From an uncultured Pseudomonas sp. (GTDB lineage: Bacteria > Pseudomonadota > Gammaproteobacteria > Pseudomonadales > Pseudomonadaceae): DNA of 27,666 bases. This document shows positions 1 through 6,378 of the stretch, in pieces. The notes below the pieces were generated by a model, which searched no databases, had not been told where the DNA came from, and saw only the letters and a program-made list of their open reading frames with translations. The stretch lies in assembly GCA_943912755.1 (NCBI GenBank), contig CALTWF010000082.1:1-27666 (forward strand), given 5' to 3'. How positions within the stretch are numbered: the stretch's first letter is position 1; every line of letters starts with the position of its first letter. The position numbers and the translations under genes were made by a program.

Positions 1-1
1 G

Positions 2-55
2 AAGAACTGGGACGGCCTGCACACCCACGACAAGGCCGTGCGGGGTGCAGCATGA
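2..55 (+). CDS. C-terminal end of an upstream phage gene (partial)
   Basis: An open frame enters from the left edge and ends at the TGA at 53-55, giving 17 residues that end in KAVRGAA. The stop overlaps the ATG of the next gene in an ATGA junction, the same coupling seen along the rest of this early operon, so I take it as the tail of a real gene. The fragment is too short to assign a family or function. Confidence 0.55.
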   Translation, partial: KNWDGLHTHDKAVRGAA

Positions 56-474
56 ACCCTGAATTCCACACCGAAACACACAGAGTCGCGCGCAAGCGTC
101 ACACCTGCACGGAATGCCGTGGCTACGTCGAGCCAGGCGACCGCTACGAGTACGTTACTGGTCTCTGGGAGGGTGACGTGTCGACCCACAAGACCTGTGC
201 CCACTGCGAAGCGGCCCGCGACTTCTACGTCAACGATCTCAGCTCGACTGAGATCCGCGATGCCGAGTATGGCGCCTATTGCTACGGCGAGGTCTGCTGC
301 GATCTGGAAGAGGCGGCAACCGAGATCCCATCTGGCACCGGCCTGAAGTTCCGGGCGTACCGGCATGTCGTCGGTATGCGGCGCCGTGGCAACGCTGCGC
401 GGGAGGAGCGCAATGCAGCGCTGGTGCTCGCGTGCCAGCAGAGGGACGCTGCGTCCATGGAGCGTGCCCAGTGA
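52..474 (+). CDS. Cysteine-rich small phage protein, probable zinc binder
   Basis: This 140-residue protein is not one I can name. Two CxxC pairs (C19/C22 in HTCTEC and C49/C52 in KTCAHC) about 27 residues apart could form one zinc-ribbon site, and a further cysteine cluster lies near residues 77-83. The C-terminal quarter is rich in arginine and alanine and probably helical. It starts in an ATGA overlap with the preceding gene and its stop overlaps the GTG of the HNH gene, so it belongs to the early operon. Zinc-ribbon proteins of this size in early phage regions are often nucleic-acid binders or host-takeover factors, but nothing here settles which. Confidence 0.75.
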   Translation: MNPEFHTETHRVARKRHTCTECRGYVEPGDRYEYVTGLWEGDVSTHKTCAHCEAARDFYVNDLSSTEIRDAEYGAYCYGEVCCDLEEAATEIPSGTGLKFRAYRHVVGMRRRGNAAREERNAALVLACQQRDAASMERAQ

Positions 475-839
475 GCATGGAGCTGATGGTCAAGGCCATG
501 AAGACCACGAAGCGCGAGCGCGTCTACGCCAAAACTAATGGGCGCTGCTCGTACTGCGGTACGCCTGTCGATCTGCTGACCTTTGCCGTCGACCACGTAA
601 CCGCGCGCAAGCTTGGCGGCTCGAATCGCATCGAGAACCTGATGCCAGCCTGCAGCCCCTGCAATGGCGCAAAAGGGGCGAAAACGGTTGAGGACTACCG
701 CATGTACCTGGTTGCGAAATCGGTTACTGGCGAGCCTGTCTTTGGCCATTCCCAGCTGCTCTATCTGAAGGCTGCAGGCGCATTTCCCGTCCTCGGCTTC
801 GACAAGGAGCACAAATTCTATTTCGAGGTGATGGAATGA
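471..839 (+). CDS. HNH endonuclease
   Basis: A 122-residue protein with a complete HNH nuclease core: a CxxC knuckle (C26, C29 in GRCSYCG), the catalytic DH pair (D41, H42 in FAVDHVTA), the central asparagine in IENLMPAC, and the second CxxC (C61, C64) followed by N65. HNH enzymes cut DNA with a single metal ion. In phages they assist packaging or recombination, or act as homing enzymes. I chose the GTG at 471 because it overlaps the previous stop and has GGAG eight bases upstream; ATG codons at 477, 486 or 498 are possible. The downstream ATG at 836 overlaps its stop. Its early-region location argues against a terminase-linked packaging HNH. Confidence 0.85.
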   Translation: MSMELMVKAMKTTKRERVYAKTNGRCSYCGTPVDLLTFAVDHVTARKLGGSNRIENLMPACSPCNGAKGAKTVEDYRMYLVAKSVTGEPVFGHSQLLYLKAAGAFPVLGFDKEHKFYFEVME

Positions 840-1783
840 GCATCATCCGTGCCCCTCGGCCTGAAACGAAGTTCTACACCCTGGACAAGTCAATCAGCGA
901 AGACGAACGCCTTTCGTGGGGTGCTCGTGGCCTGCTGATCTTCCTGCTAGGCAAGCCGGACAACTGGGAGGTGTCCGTCACCCACCTGATCAAACAGACC
1001 AGCAAGGCCATTGGCAAGTCCAGCGGCCGTGATGCTGTGCGCGTGATCATCAAGGAACTTGAGGCGGCTGGTTACATGGCTGTTGATCGTGCGCGCAATG
1101 ACGGCGGCTCGTTCAACGGCATGGCCTACACCGTTTGCGAGCGACCACAGACGGATAATCCGTCTATGGGTTCACCACAGACGGAAAACCCGGCGACGGC
1201 TAAACCGGCGCCGGCAAAACCGGCGCCGGAAAATCCCCCACTAATAAAGAATGATCTTCAGCAACCTACTGAAGAAGAAGCAAATACTGATCTTGAGCAT
1301 TGCGCCCCACCCGCTGAAGCGGGAGAGAGCGCCGGCAAGGTAATCGCACTGGTCCCGCAGCCGCGCTGCGTAATCCCCGCCGATATGCCTGGCCCGAAAG
1401 ATCCTGAGTGCAAAACCTTCAAGGCCTGGGCGAACTACGCCATGGCGTACCGCAAGCGCTACCACGCGTGGCCAGTTTGGAACGCCAAGGCAGGCGGGCA
1501 GGTTGGGCAACTGATCAGCCGCCTCGGGATCGATGTGGCCCACCATGTGGCCGCGTACTTCCTGACGATCAACGACGCCCGCTTGATCAACGGCTGCCAC
1601 AACCTGGGCGACCTGCTGGCTAAGGCCGAGGCCTACCACACCCAGTGGGTCACCAATCGCCAGATGAACGCGACAACCGCCCAGCAGATCGAGCGCAAGC
1701 AGGCGAACCTGAACGCTGGCCAAGAGGCTGCATCGCGGATCCTGAGTCGCGAAGGGAGAGCGGGAAATGAATTCCTCGTCTGA
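836..1783 (+). CDS. Replication initiator protein, lambda O-like
   Basis: A 315-residue protein with the build of phage replication O proteins. The N-terminal ~100 residues look like a winged-helix DNA-binding domain (SWGARGLLIFLLGKPDNWEV is the usual opening helix pattern). A low-complexity Pro/Ala/Glu-rich linker at about 105-165 follows, then a C-terminal helical domain (about 180-300) resembling the DnaT/DnaD-type region that contacts helicase-loading partners. O proteins bind iterons in the origin and recruit the loader and DnaB helicase. The linker-coding DNA contains repeats and an AT-rich stretch that could be the origin. The start overlaps the HNH stop, and the next gene, a possible loader, begins inside its 3' end. 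Confidence 0.75.
   Translation: MSIIRAPRPETKFYTLDKSISEDERLSWGARGLLIFLLGKPDNWEVSVTHLIKQTSKAIGKSSGRDAVRVIIKELEAAGYMAVDRARNDGGSFNGMAYTVCERPQTDNPSMGSPQTENPATAKPAPAKPAPENPPLIKNDLQQPTEEEANTDLEHCAPPAEAGESAGKVIALVPQPRCVIPADMPGPKDPECKTFKAWANYAMAYRKRYHAWPVWNAKAGGQVGQLISRLGIDVAHHVAAYFLTINDARLINGCHNLGDLLAKAEAYHTQWVTNRQMNATTAQQIERKQANLNAGQEAASRILSREGRAGNEFLV
1145..1300. other. Candidate phage replication origin inside the initiator gene
   Basis: Repeats are concentrated here. CCACAGACGGA occurs at 1145-1155 and 1175-1185. The first copy is embedded in a perfect odd-centred palindrome, AGACGGATAATCCGTCT, at 1149-1165. AAACCGGCGCCGG occurs at 1202-1214 and 1217-1229 with 15-base spacing, and a diverged copy lies at about 1186-1199. 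Immediately to the right is an AT-rich stretch (1230-1300) with a small inverted repeat TCTTCAG/CTGAAGA (1255-1261 and 1269-1275). Iterons followed by an AT-rich unwinding segment within the O gene is the known lambda ori layout. The repeats also encode a PAPAKPAP linker, so they could simply be protein low complexity. Confidence 0.45.
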
Positions 1784-2567
1784 CCGCATGACTCAGGACC
1801 AAGTTGCCCGGCTGGCCCTTGCTATCTGCGCGACCGCTGAATCCCTGGGCTACACGCTCAGCGCTGATGCGGCCGAGCTGATGGCTGACGACCTTGCTGA
1901 ATTCCCGGCTCCGAACGTTGCTGCTGCCCTGAAGGCCTGCCGTATCGAACTGACCGGCAAGCTGACAACCGGTGCCATCATGCAGCGCATCCATGCCGCT
2001 GACGGACGCCCGGGCAAGGACGAGGCATGGGCCATCGCGCTTTCGGCCAGCGACGAGTTCGATACCGTGCTGCTCACCGCGGAGATCCGCCAAGCCATGG
2101 CCGCATCCGATCCGGTGCTCCAGGCCGGCGACAAGATTGGGGCCCGCATGGCGTTCATGAGCGCCTACGAGCGCCATTGCACGTTCGCCCGGGCCGAAGC
2201 TCAGCCTGTGAAGTGGGAGGTGTCTCTCGGCTACGACCAGGCACGGCGAGTCACTGCCATCGAGGGCGCCGTCCGCGCCAAGTTGATCACCCAGGAGTCC
2301 GCCAGCAAGCATCTGGCCGACCTGCGGATCGCGCCTGTCACGGTTGATGGGCAGGCAATCGCCGGACTCATCACCGGCAAGGTATCGACCCACGCCAGCG
2401 AGAAGACCAAGGCCAAGCTCGCCGAGGTGCGCTCGATAATCGTCGAGTCGAAAGTCCGCAAGGATCGCCAAAAGCGCAAAGAGGCCCAGCGCCGCCGGGT
2501 CGAAATCTATCTACGCAAGCGCAAGGCCCGCGAGGCCATCGCAAAAATTCAGGAGCGTCAAGCATGA
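1767..2567 (+). CDS. Possible helicase-loader-type replication accessory protein
   Basis: A 266-residue protein encoded directly after the O-like initiator, with its start inside that gene's end and a GGGAG ribosome site. Residues about 10-70 form three predicted helices, a pattern reminiscent of the G39P/loader-inhibitor fold seen in short phage loader proteins (AELMADDLAEFPAPNVAAAL, then GKLTTGAIMQRI). The C-terminal 50 residues are very basic (KVRKDRQKRKEAQRRR), suggesting nucleic-acid contact. No Walker motif is present, so it is not a DnaC-like ATPase. The helicase-loader role is inferred from position and weak fold resemblance; an unrelated early protein is possible. Confidence 0.6.
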   Translation: MNSSSDRMTQDQVARLALAICATAESLGYTLSADAAELMADDLAEFPAPNVAAALKACRIELTGKLTTGAIMQRIHAADGRPGKDEAWAIALSASDEFDTVLLTAEIRQAMAASDPVLQAGDKIGARMAFMSAYERHCTFARAEAQPVKWEVSLGYDQARRVTAIEGAVRAKLITQESASKHLADLRIAPVTVDGQAIAGLITGKVSTHASEKTKAKLAEVRSIIVESKVRKDRQKRKEAQRRRVEIYLRKRKAREAIAKIQERQA

Positions 2568-2752
2568 ACCGCGCCCACCCAGCCCAGCTCCGTGGAGCGG
2601 GAGAAGTAGCCCAGACCTTCATCAAGGCCGGGATCTTGTTCGTCTGCCTGCCTGTTCTGAGCGATGACGATCACAAGGACCTGGTTCGGCAGTCCGAGGA
2701 CCGCCTTGAGCGCCTGGCCCAGATCGCTGAAGCAGAGGAGGCCCGCAAATGA
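2564..2752 (+). CDS. Small DUF1382-like phage protein
   Basis: A 62-residue protein starting MNRAHPAQLRGAGEVAQTF and continuing with a short hydrophobic segment (AGILFVCLPVL) and a Glu-rich helical tail. The MNR-PxxLR opening, the KAGI-FV-PVL core and the length fit the DUF1382 family of lambda-like phages (related to lambda Orf61), recalled from memory of the family. Function is unknown. It is coupled at both ends by ATGA overlaps to neighbouring early genes. Confidence 0.7.
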   Translation: MNRAHPAQLRGAGEVAQTFIKAGILFVCLPVLSDDDHKDLVRQSEDRLERLAQIAEAEEARK

Positions 2753-3081
2753 ATCTCCGTCGCGACGAATTCGAAAAAGCCTACGCCGAAGCCCACGACA
2801 TCCAAGTCGAGGAAATCGAGAAACACCGCATGGCTGACACCTACCGACTTCCAATGATCGCGAAGTGCTGGAGGTTCTGGCAATTGGCGCTGCAAGTTGG
2901 GCTCAGCCCCGAGCAATCCACGGCAGGCGTGAAATCTGTCTGCAAGCGCTGCGACGACCAAGGCGAGGTCTTCTCCGGTGACTACCACTACTACGGCGAA
3001 TTCGATCCGCCTGAGCCGATCATGGAGCCGTGCCCTGACTGCGAAGAAGCGCGAAACGAAGCTGCCGAGGAGAAGCACTGA
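2749..3081 (+). CDS. Small early protein with paired CxxC zinc motif
   Basis: A 110-residue protein I cannot name. The first 60 residues are helical and include a Trp-rich stretch (CWRFWQLALQVGLSP). The C-terminal half carries C65/C68 (CKRC) and C95/C98 (CPDC), which together would make one zinc-knuckle site of the rubredoxin/DnaJ-like sort. The region between them is acidic and tyrosine-rich (YHYYGEF). Start and stop overlap the flanking genes, so it is translated within the early operon. Function unknown. Confidence 0.7.
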   Translation: MNLRRDEFEKAYAEAHDIQVEEIEKHRMADTYRLPMIAKCWRFWQLALQVGLSPEQSTAGVKSVCKRCDDQGEVFSGDYHYYGEFDPPEPIMEPCPDCEEARNEAAEEKH

Positions 3082-3404
3082 TGGACACCAACAAGATGCG
3101 CGAGCAGTTCGAGGCTTGGGCCGCAAAGAACTACGTCGTTCCGCCGGAATCAGGCCCATTGTTTGTGCGCGCTGAGCTTGGCGATGGATACCGGCTGGCC
3201 AGCATCAACCACGCCTGGCACGGCTGGAAAGCCAGTCGCGAGGCCGTGGTGGTTGAGCTGCCTCCGCGAGTGCCCGTTATCACTCCGGTCTCTCAGGAAG
3301 CAGCAAAAACTGACATGGGCTATCTGGTTGGCGGGGCCTACAACATGGCAATTGACAACTGTCAGAAACAGATCGAGGCGCACGGCCTGAAGGTGAAGCC
3401 ATGA
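3081..3404 (+). CDS. Uncharacterised early phage protein
   Basis: A 107-residue protein. The N-terminal part (MREQFEAWAAKNY followed by NHAWHGWKASREAVVVELP) matches a motif that recurs in small accessory proteins of lambdoid early regions, in which an F-x-AW helix and a W-x-GW-ASR segment precede an otherwise variable tail. The remainder resembles phage proteins that end with a short helix (GGAYNMAIDNCQKQIEAHGL). No catalytic motif is visible. It starts on the last base of the preceding stop and overlaps the membrane-protein gene downstream. Confidence 0.7.
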   Translation: MDTNKMREQFEAWAAKNYVVPPESGPLFVRAELGDGYRLASINHAWHGWKASREAVVVELPPRVPVITPVSQEAAKTDMGYLVGGAYNMAIDNCQKQIEAHGLKVKP

Positions 3405-3631
3405 CTAAGTCTGAAAAACATCTCGTTGCATATCTCGTGCTAGCCCCTTTCCTGGTGGGTGGCATGTTCTGGGCCTTCGGCAATTTCATGCCTGGCGAAA
3501 AAGAGTGGATGAAAATCCTTGGCAGCCTGTGGGATGGCATGTTCGCCACGTGGTTACTTCCTGGCTTCCCGGCAGTGCTATGGCTGGCGCTCAGGGCTGA
3601 TGAAGAAGAAGAGGCGAGGAAAGGCCAATGA
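3401..3631 (+). CDS. Small two-pass membrane protein
   Basis: A 76-residue protein with two hydrophobic segments, about residues 8-29 (VAYLVLAPFLVGGMFWAFG) and 42-63 (LWDGMFATWLLPGFPAVLWL), and a charged C-terminal tail rich in Glu and Lys. It is likely an inner-membrane protein. Early phage membrane proteins of this size often act in superinfection exclusion or host modification, but nothing in the sequence shows that here. It is not in a lysis cassette, so a holin role is unlikely. Both ends overlap neighbouring genes. Confidence 0.7.
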   Translation: MTKSEKHLVAYLVLAPFLVGGMFWAFGNFMPGEKEWMKILGSLWDGMFATWLLPGFPAVLWLALRADEEEEARKGQ

Positions 3632-4101
3632 CCATCGACAAAGCACAACTCAAGGCGCCCGATGCCGACAAGCAAGATGAGGATCTGATCTGCCCGACGT
3701 GCGAAGGCTCTGGTGAGGGATGGACCATGTCTGACTCCAGCCCTGACGCGCACATGATCCAGGTCGATTGTGGCGAGTGCTCTGGCTCTGGCTCTCTGCA
3801 TGGCGCCTATCAGACAGTGAAGGCGCAGCGTGACAGCCTCTCCACACGACTTTCCGATGCTGGCGGGCAGATGTTTTTCATGCGCGTCGAGATCGACAAG
3901 CTCCGCGCCGAACTCGCCGGCCTGCGCACCGGGTACGACGCGCAGAACGCGGTCATTGCTGAGCTGCGGAAGGATGCGGAGCGGTATCGGTTCCTGTGCC
4001 GGAATGCTCACAAATTCGACCTGATCGATGGCGATGAGACGCCCGAAGAGCTGAGCCAGATGATCGACGCGGCCATGGCCAAGGAGGCATCCAATGGCTG
4101 A
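3628..4101 (+). CDS. DnaJ-like zinc-motif protein with coiled coil
   Basis: A 157-residue protein. The N-terminal third has one DnaJ-type zinc site built from CPTCEGSG (C22, C25) and CGECSGSG (C48, C51), the CxxCxGxG signature. A coiled-coil follows at roughly residues 62-110 (repeated leucines and charged residues in LSTRLSDAGGQ and VEIDKLRAELAGL). The C-terminal piece ERYRFLCRNA...ELSQMIDAAMA resembles a short domain common in accessory phage proteins. There is no J-domain, so it is not a DnaK co-chaperone in the usual sense. Its role is unknown; binding of nucleic acid or protein partners is plausible. Confidence 0.7.
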   Translation: MTIDKAQLKAPDADKQDEDLICPTCEGSGEGWTMSDSSPDAHMIQVDCGECSGSGSLHGAYQTVKAQRDSLSTRLSDAGGQMFFMRVEIDKLRAELAGLRTGYDAQNAVIAELRKDAERYRFLCRNAHKFDLIDGDETPEELSQMIDAAMAKEASNG

Positions 4102-4540
4102 CCTGATGCTTCGCACCGAGCAAGACCGCAATCGCCTGATGGGCTACCTCGCCGGGCTTGACCTGACCAAACCGCGCAAGATCGCCATTACCGAGGTGCG
4201 CAACAAGCGCAGCGATGCGCAGAACCGTCTGCTGTGGATGTGGAACGGCTTGATCCAGGCGCACCTGCGCGATTCGTTCGGCCAGATCGCCAGCTCGGAA
4301 GAATGGCACGAGATCCTGGTGGCGCGCCTTTGGCCTTCCGATGTTCATCCGGTCCAGCTCCCCGACGGTACCCGGTACCGCGTAGGCCGGGCCAAGACCC
4401 GCAGCTTCAACACCCAGCAGATGACCACCTACCTGGAATTGCTGGATGCGTACTGCGCCGAGCACCTTCAACTGCTCCTGCCGCATCCTGACGACCTTAT
4501 GATGGCGATCTACGGCGAACGCCGGGGGAGGGCTGCGTGA
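4094..4540 (+). CDS. ninB: NinB (Orf-family) recombination mediator
   Basis: A 148-residue protein fitting NinB/Orf, the lambda recombination mediator that binds single-stranded DNA and can replace RecFOR in loading recombinase. Recognisable features are the KRSDAQNRLLWMWNGLIQ segment in the N-terminal third, SSEEWHEILVARLWP in the middle, and the C-terminal RSFNTQQMTTYLELLDAY helix. Length is close to the family's usual ~145. It is followed at once by NinG, the same pairing as in the lambda nin region. The ATG overlaps the previous gene's stop and sits a few bases after AAGGAGG. Confidence 0.93.
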   Translation: MADLMLRTEQDRNRLMGYLAGLDLTKPRKIAITEVRNKRSDAQNRLLWMWNGLIQAHLRDSFGQIASSEEWHEILVARLWPSDVHPVQLPDGTRYRVGRAKTRSFNTQQMTTYLELLDAYCAEHLQLLLPHPDDLMMAIYGERRGRAA

Positions 4541-5142
4541 TGCTTGCCAAGGAGATCAAGCCTAAGAAGTGCAAGGCGCCGGGCTGCGGCCAGCTCTTCA
4601 AGCCATCAATGAGCACGCAGAAGGTGTGCAGCGTCGCCTGCGCCCTGGCCATCGCCAAAGATTCGAAGGTGCAGAAGGTGTCGGCCAAGGCCATCACCAA
4701 GCAAGCGCGCCAGGACCTCCAGGAGCGCCGTGAGAAGCTGAAGACACGCCGCGAGCACATGGCCGAGGCGCAGGCCGCGTTCAACGCCTACATCCGTGAG
4801 CGTGACGCTGGGCTGCCGTGCATAAGCTGCGACTCGAACCCGAGCGACCACGACCTCATCACCGGCAGCCGCTGGGACGCCGGCCATTACCGGTCGGTCG
4901 GCGCCTGCCCGGAGCTGCGCTTCGAGCCGCTCAACGTCCACCGTCAGTGTGTGAAGTGCAACCGGAACCTGTCGGGTAACGCGATCGAGTACCGCATCCG
5001 GCTGGTGGAGCGCATCGGCGCCGACCAGGTCGAATGGCTCGAAGGGCCTCATAAGCCCCAGCGCCTGACCATCGAAGACCTGCAGGCCATCAAGGCCCTG
5101 TACAGGCAGAAGCTCAAAGACCTGAGGAGAGCAGCAGCATGA
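4540..5142 (+). CDS. ninG: NinG (Rap) recombination protein
   Basis: A 200-residue protein of the NinG/Rap family, structure-specific nucleases that cut branched recombination intermediates. The N-terminal zinc cluster (C11, C16, C30, C34) is followed by a basic coiled-coil-like helix (about 45-90) and an HNH-like zinc region: C94/C97, H116 in DAGHYRS, and N132, H134, C137, C140 in LNVHRQCVKC. I chose the ATG at 4540, which sits seven bases after GGGGGAGGG and overlaps the ninB stop; a GTG at 4537 is just upstream. Together with NinB it forms a recombination module that probably acts on replicating phage DNA. Confidence 0.93.
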   Translation: MLAKEIKPKKCKAPGCGQLFKPSMSTQKVCSVACALAIAKDSKVQKVSAKAITKQARQDLQERREKLKTRREHMAEAQAAFNAYIRERDAGLPCISCDSNPSDHDLITGSRWDAGHYRSVGACPELRFEPLNVHRQCVKCNRNLSGNAIEYRIRLVERIGADQVEWLEGPHKPQRLTIEDLQAIKALYRQKLKDLRRAAA

Positions 5143-5288
5143 CACCAGCATGGGGATTCCTGATTTTGGCCACCATCATGGTGGTGGGCGGCGTATCGCT
5201 GTCCTGGGCGGGCGCGGTGCGCCGCAAGCGATATGCAGAAGAGTTCCTGGTGCGCCGGGCGGAGAAGAGGGCAAAGGCATGCAACTGA
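5139..5288 (+). CDS. Small single-pass membrane protein (49 aa)
   Basis: A short open frame begins with an ATG overlapping the ninG stop and ends at the TGA at 5286-5288, inside the start of the next gene. The 49-residue product has one strong hydrophobic segment near the N-terminus (GFLILATIMVVGGVSLSW) followed by a basic, arginine-rich tail (RRKRYAEEFLVRRAEKRAK). This fits a one-pass inner-membrane protein with a cytoplasmic tail. An upstream GAGGAG supports translation, and the ATGA overlaps at both ends support a real gene. Function unknown. Confidence 0.65.
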   Translation: MTPAWGFLILATIMVVGGVSLSWAGAVRRKRYAEEFLVRRAEKRAKACN

Positions 5289-5869
5289 ACAGCGCACGAC
5301 AAGCTTGGCACGACTGCCTGTATACCGCCTGGGACAGCCAGGGCTCGTTCATCGAACAGCTGGGCCTGCTGGGCACCATGGTGCAAACCACCGAGAAGCA
5401 GCGGATGGCCAGCCATGCCGTGCACCAGGCCCTGGCGGGTGGTGTGCAGTCGGCGATCGGTCAGCTTGCCGGCAGCATCAAGGCGTTCGGCAACTTCATG
5501 TACGCACCGCGGCTCGACGCCGACACCCAGGAGGAAGCCGAGGAAGCCGTGTTCGTCATGGTGCAGCAGCGCTCCCCGCGCATGACCGCCGCCAAGCGCG
5601 AAAAGCTGGAGTATGTGGTGAAGGGTGTCATGGCCCGGTACCGGTACATGCATCAGGGCGGGCAGTCGGCCAATGATGACCCGCTGGCATCCCCGGAAGG
5701 GTTCCGGGCCTGGCTCGATGCCCATTACGGGGTGCGACTCGAATCGTCGAACTGGGAGCGAGACTGGGGCGGTTTCGTGAGTCTGACCTTCGAGTGCTGC
5801 GAGGATTTGGATAAGCAGGCGCTAAGCCCGGTAGCAGCCGCGATTTACGAAATGCGCAGGGCCGCTTGA
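5279..5869 (+). CDS. Late-gene regulator candidate in the antiterminator Q position
   Basis: A 196-residue protein encoded right after ninG and right before a terminator and the holin gene, exactly where lambdoid phages carry antiterminator Q. It is mostly helical, with a basic region around residues 95-115 (MTAAKREKLEYVVKGVMARY), and ends with a segment (LSPVAAAIYEMRRAA) similar to the ends of several Q-like families. It lacks the zinc-finger cysteines of lambda Q. Start chosen at the ATG at 5279, which overlaps the membrane-protein stop and follows AGAGGG; the frame is open further upstream but lacks a better site. The Q role is inferred from position. Confidence 0.75.
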   Translation: MQLNSARQAWHDCLYTAWDSQGSFIEQLGLLGTMVQTTEKQRMASHAVHQALAGGVQSAIGQLAGSIKAFGNFMYAPRLDADTQEEAEEAVFVMVQQRSPRMTAAKREKLEYVVKGVMARYRYMHQGGQSANDDPLASPEGFRAWLDAHYGVRLESSNWERDWGGFVSLTFECCEDLDKQALSPVAAAIYEMRRAA

Positions 5870-5876
5870 GGCCCTA

Positions 5877-5905
5877 TTGCGTTCCCGTGCGGCTGGTGGC
5901 ATGAT
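5877..5905 (+). promoter_or_regulatory. Possible late promoter (pR'-like)
   Basis: Between the Q-position gene and the terminator at 5947 there is a weak -35 (TTGCGT, 5877-5882), a 17-base spacer and an extended -10 (TGGCATGAT, 5897-5905). A second -10-like hexamer, GATAAT, lies at 5917-5922. Matches to consensus are modest, so this is a candidate only. Its place just upstream of a terminator and the lysis genes fits a late promoter. Confidence 0.3.
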
Positions 5906-5946
5906 TTCGCCATTCTGATAATTTTGCCTATGGCAAACACCTCTTC

Positions 5947-5974
5947 AAAACCCAGCCCTCGCGCTGGGTTTTTT
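5947..5974 (+). terminator. Intrinsic terminator before the lysis genes (tR'-like)
   Basis: The arms AACCCAGC (5949-5956) and GCTGGGTT (5963-5970) are exact complements with a six-base loop, flanked by AAAA on the left and a T run on the right through 5974. It ends the early transcript after the Q-position gene and lies 31 bases before the holin start, so late transcription would need antitermination to pass it. Confidence 0.88.
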
Positions 5975-6005
5975 CGTATCTGCTCCCCGAAAGGGAGGAA
6001 CCGAG

Positions 6006-6329
6006 ATGGCCCATATGCCAGAGAAAGATCCATCCTTCTGGGTGATGGTACTGACCGCCCTGAGAGAGAACGGCCTGGCCATGGGCCTGACATTCGCCCT
6101 GACCTGGCTGCGTATTCAGTTCGACGGGCAGGAGACGCGCCCAGTACGCCAGCTGATCGAGGCAACGCTTGGTGCGTTGATCGTGATGGTGGTCGGCCTG
6201 ACCGTGAAAGAGTTCGGTCTCAGCATCGCCTGGTCTTTCGCCACCGCTGGCTTTGTCGGTGTGCTGGGCGTTGAGCAAGCGCGCCAGCTTGGCAAGCGTT
6301 GGGCAGAACGGAAGGTCGAAGGGCCTTAA
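6006..6329 (+). CDS. Phage holin, LydA/superfamily III-like
   Basis: A 107-residue membrane protein with about three hydrophobic segments (roughly residues 20-36, 50-66 and 72-90), a PEKDPSFW opening and a basic C-terminus (QLGKRWAERK). The opening motif, the FGL-IAWSFATAGFVGVLGVE segment and the length match LydA-type holins. Holins assemble in the inner membrane at a set time and release or activate the endolysin. It has a strong GGGAGGA site upstream and is the first gene after the tR'-like terminator. No endolysin follows in the window, so the partner is probably encoded beyond the tail genes. Confidence 0.88.
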   Translation: MAHMPEKDPSFWVMVLTALRENGLAMGLTFALTWLRIQFDGQETRPVRQLIEATLGALIVMVVGLTVKEFGLSIAWSFATAGFVGVLGVEQARQLGKRWAERKVEGP

Positions 6330-6331
6330 TC

Positions 6332-6368
6332 CGCACCACAAAATCGACATGCGCCGTTTCGTGGCGCG
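6332..6368. repeat. 37-base hairpin repeat, copy 1
   Basis: This element starts two bases after the holin stop codon and ends at the ribosome site (GAGGA) of the next gene. It shares 27 of 37 positions, without gaps, with 12542-12578. The conserved parts are the ends, CGCRCCACRAAA and GCCRTTTYGTGGCGCG, which pair with each other. In this copy the stem has two A/C mismatches; an internal GCGCC/GGCGC stem is an alternative fold. Confidence 0.7.
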
Positions 6369-6378
6369 AGGATAAGTC

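Noticed and set aside
4316..4330. GTGGCGCG in ninB as a third copy of the hairpin element
   Set aside because: Only eight bases match, it lies in conserved coding sequence and it has no pairing partner upstream.
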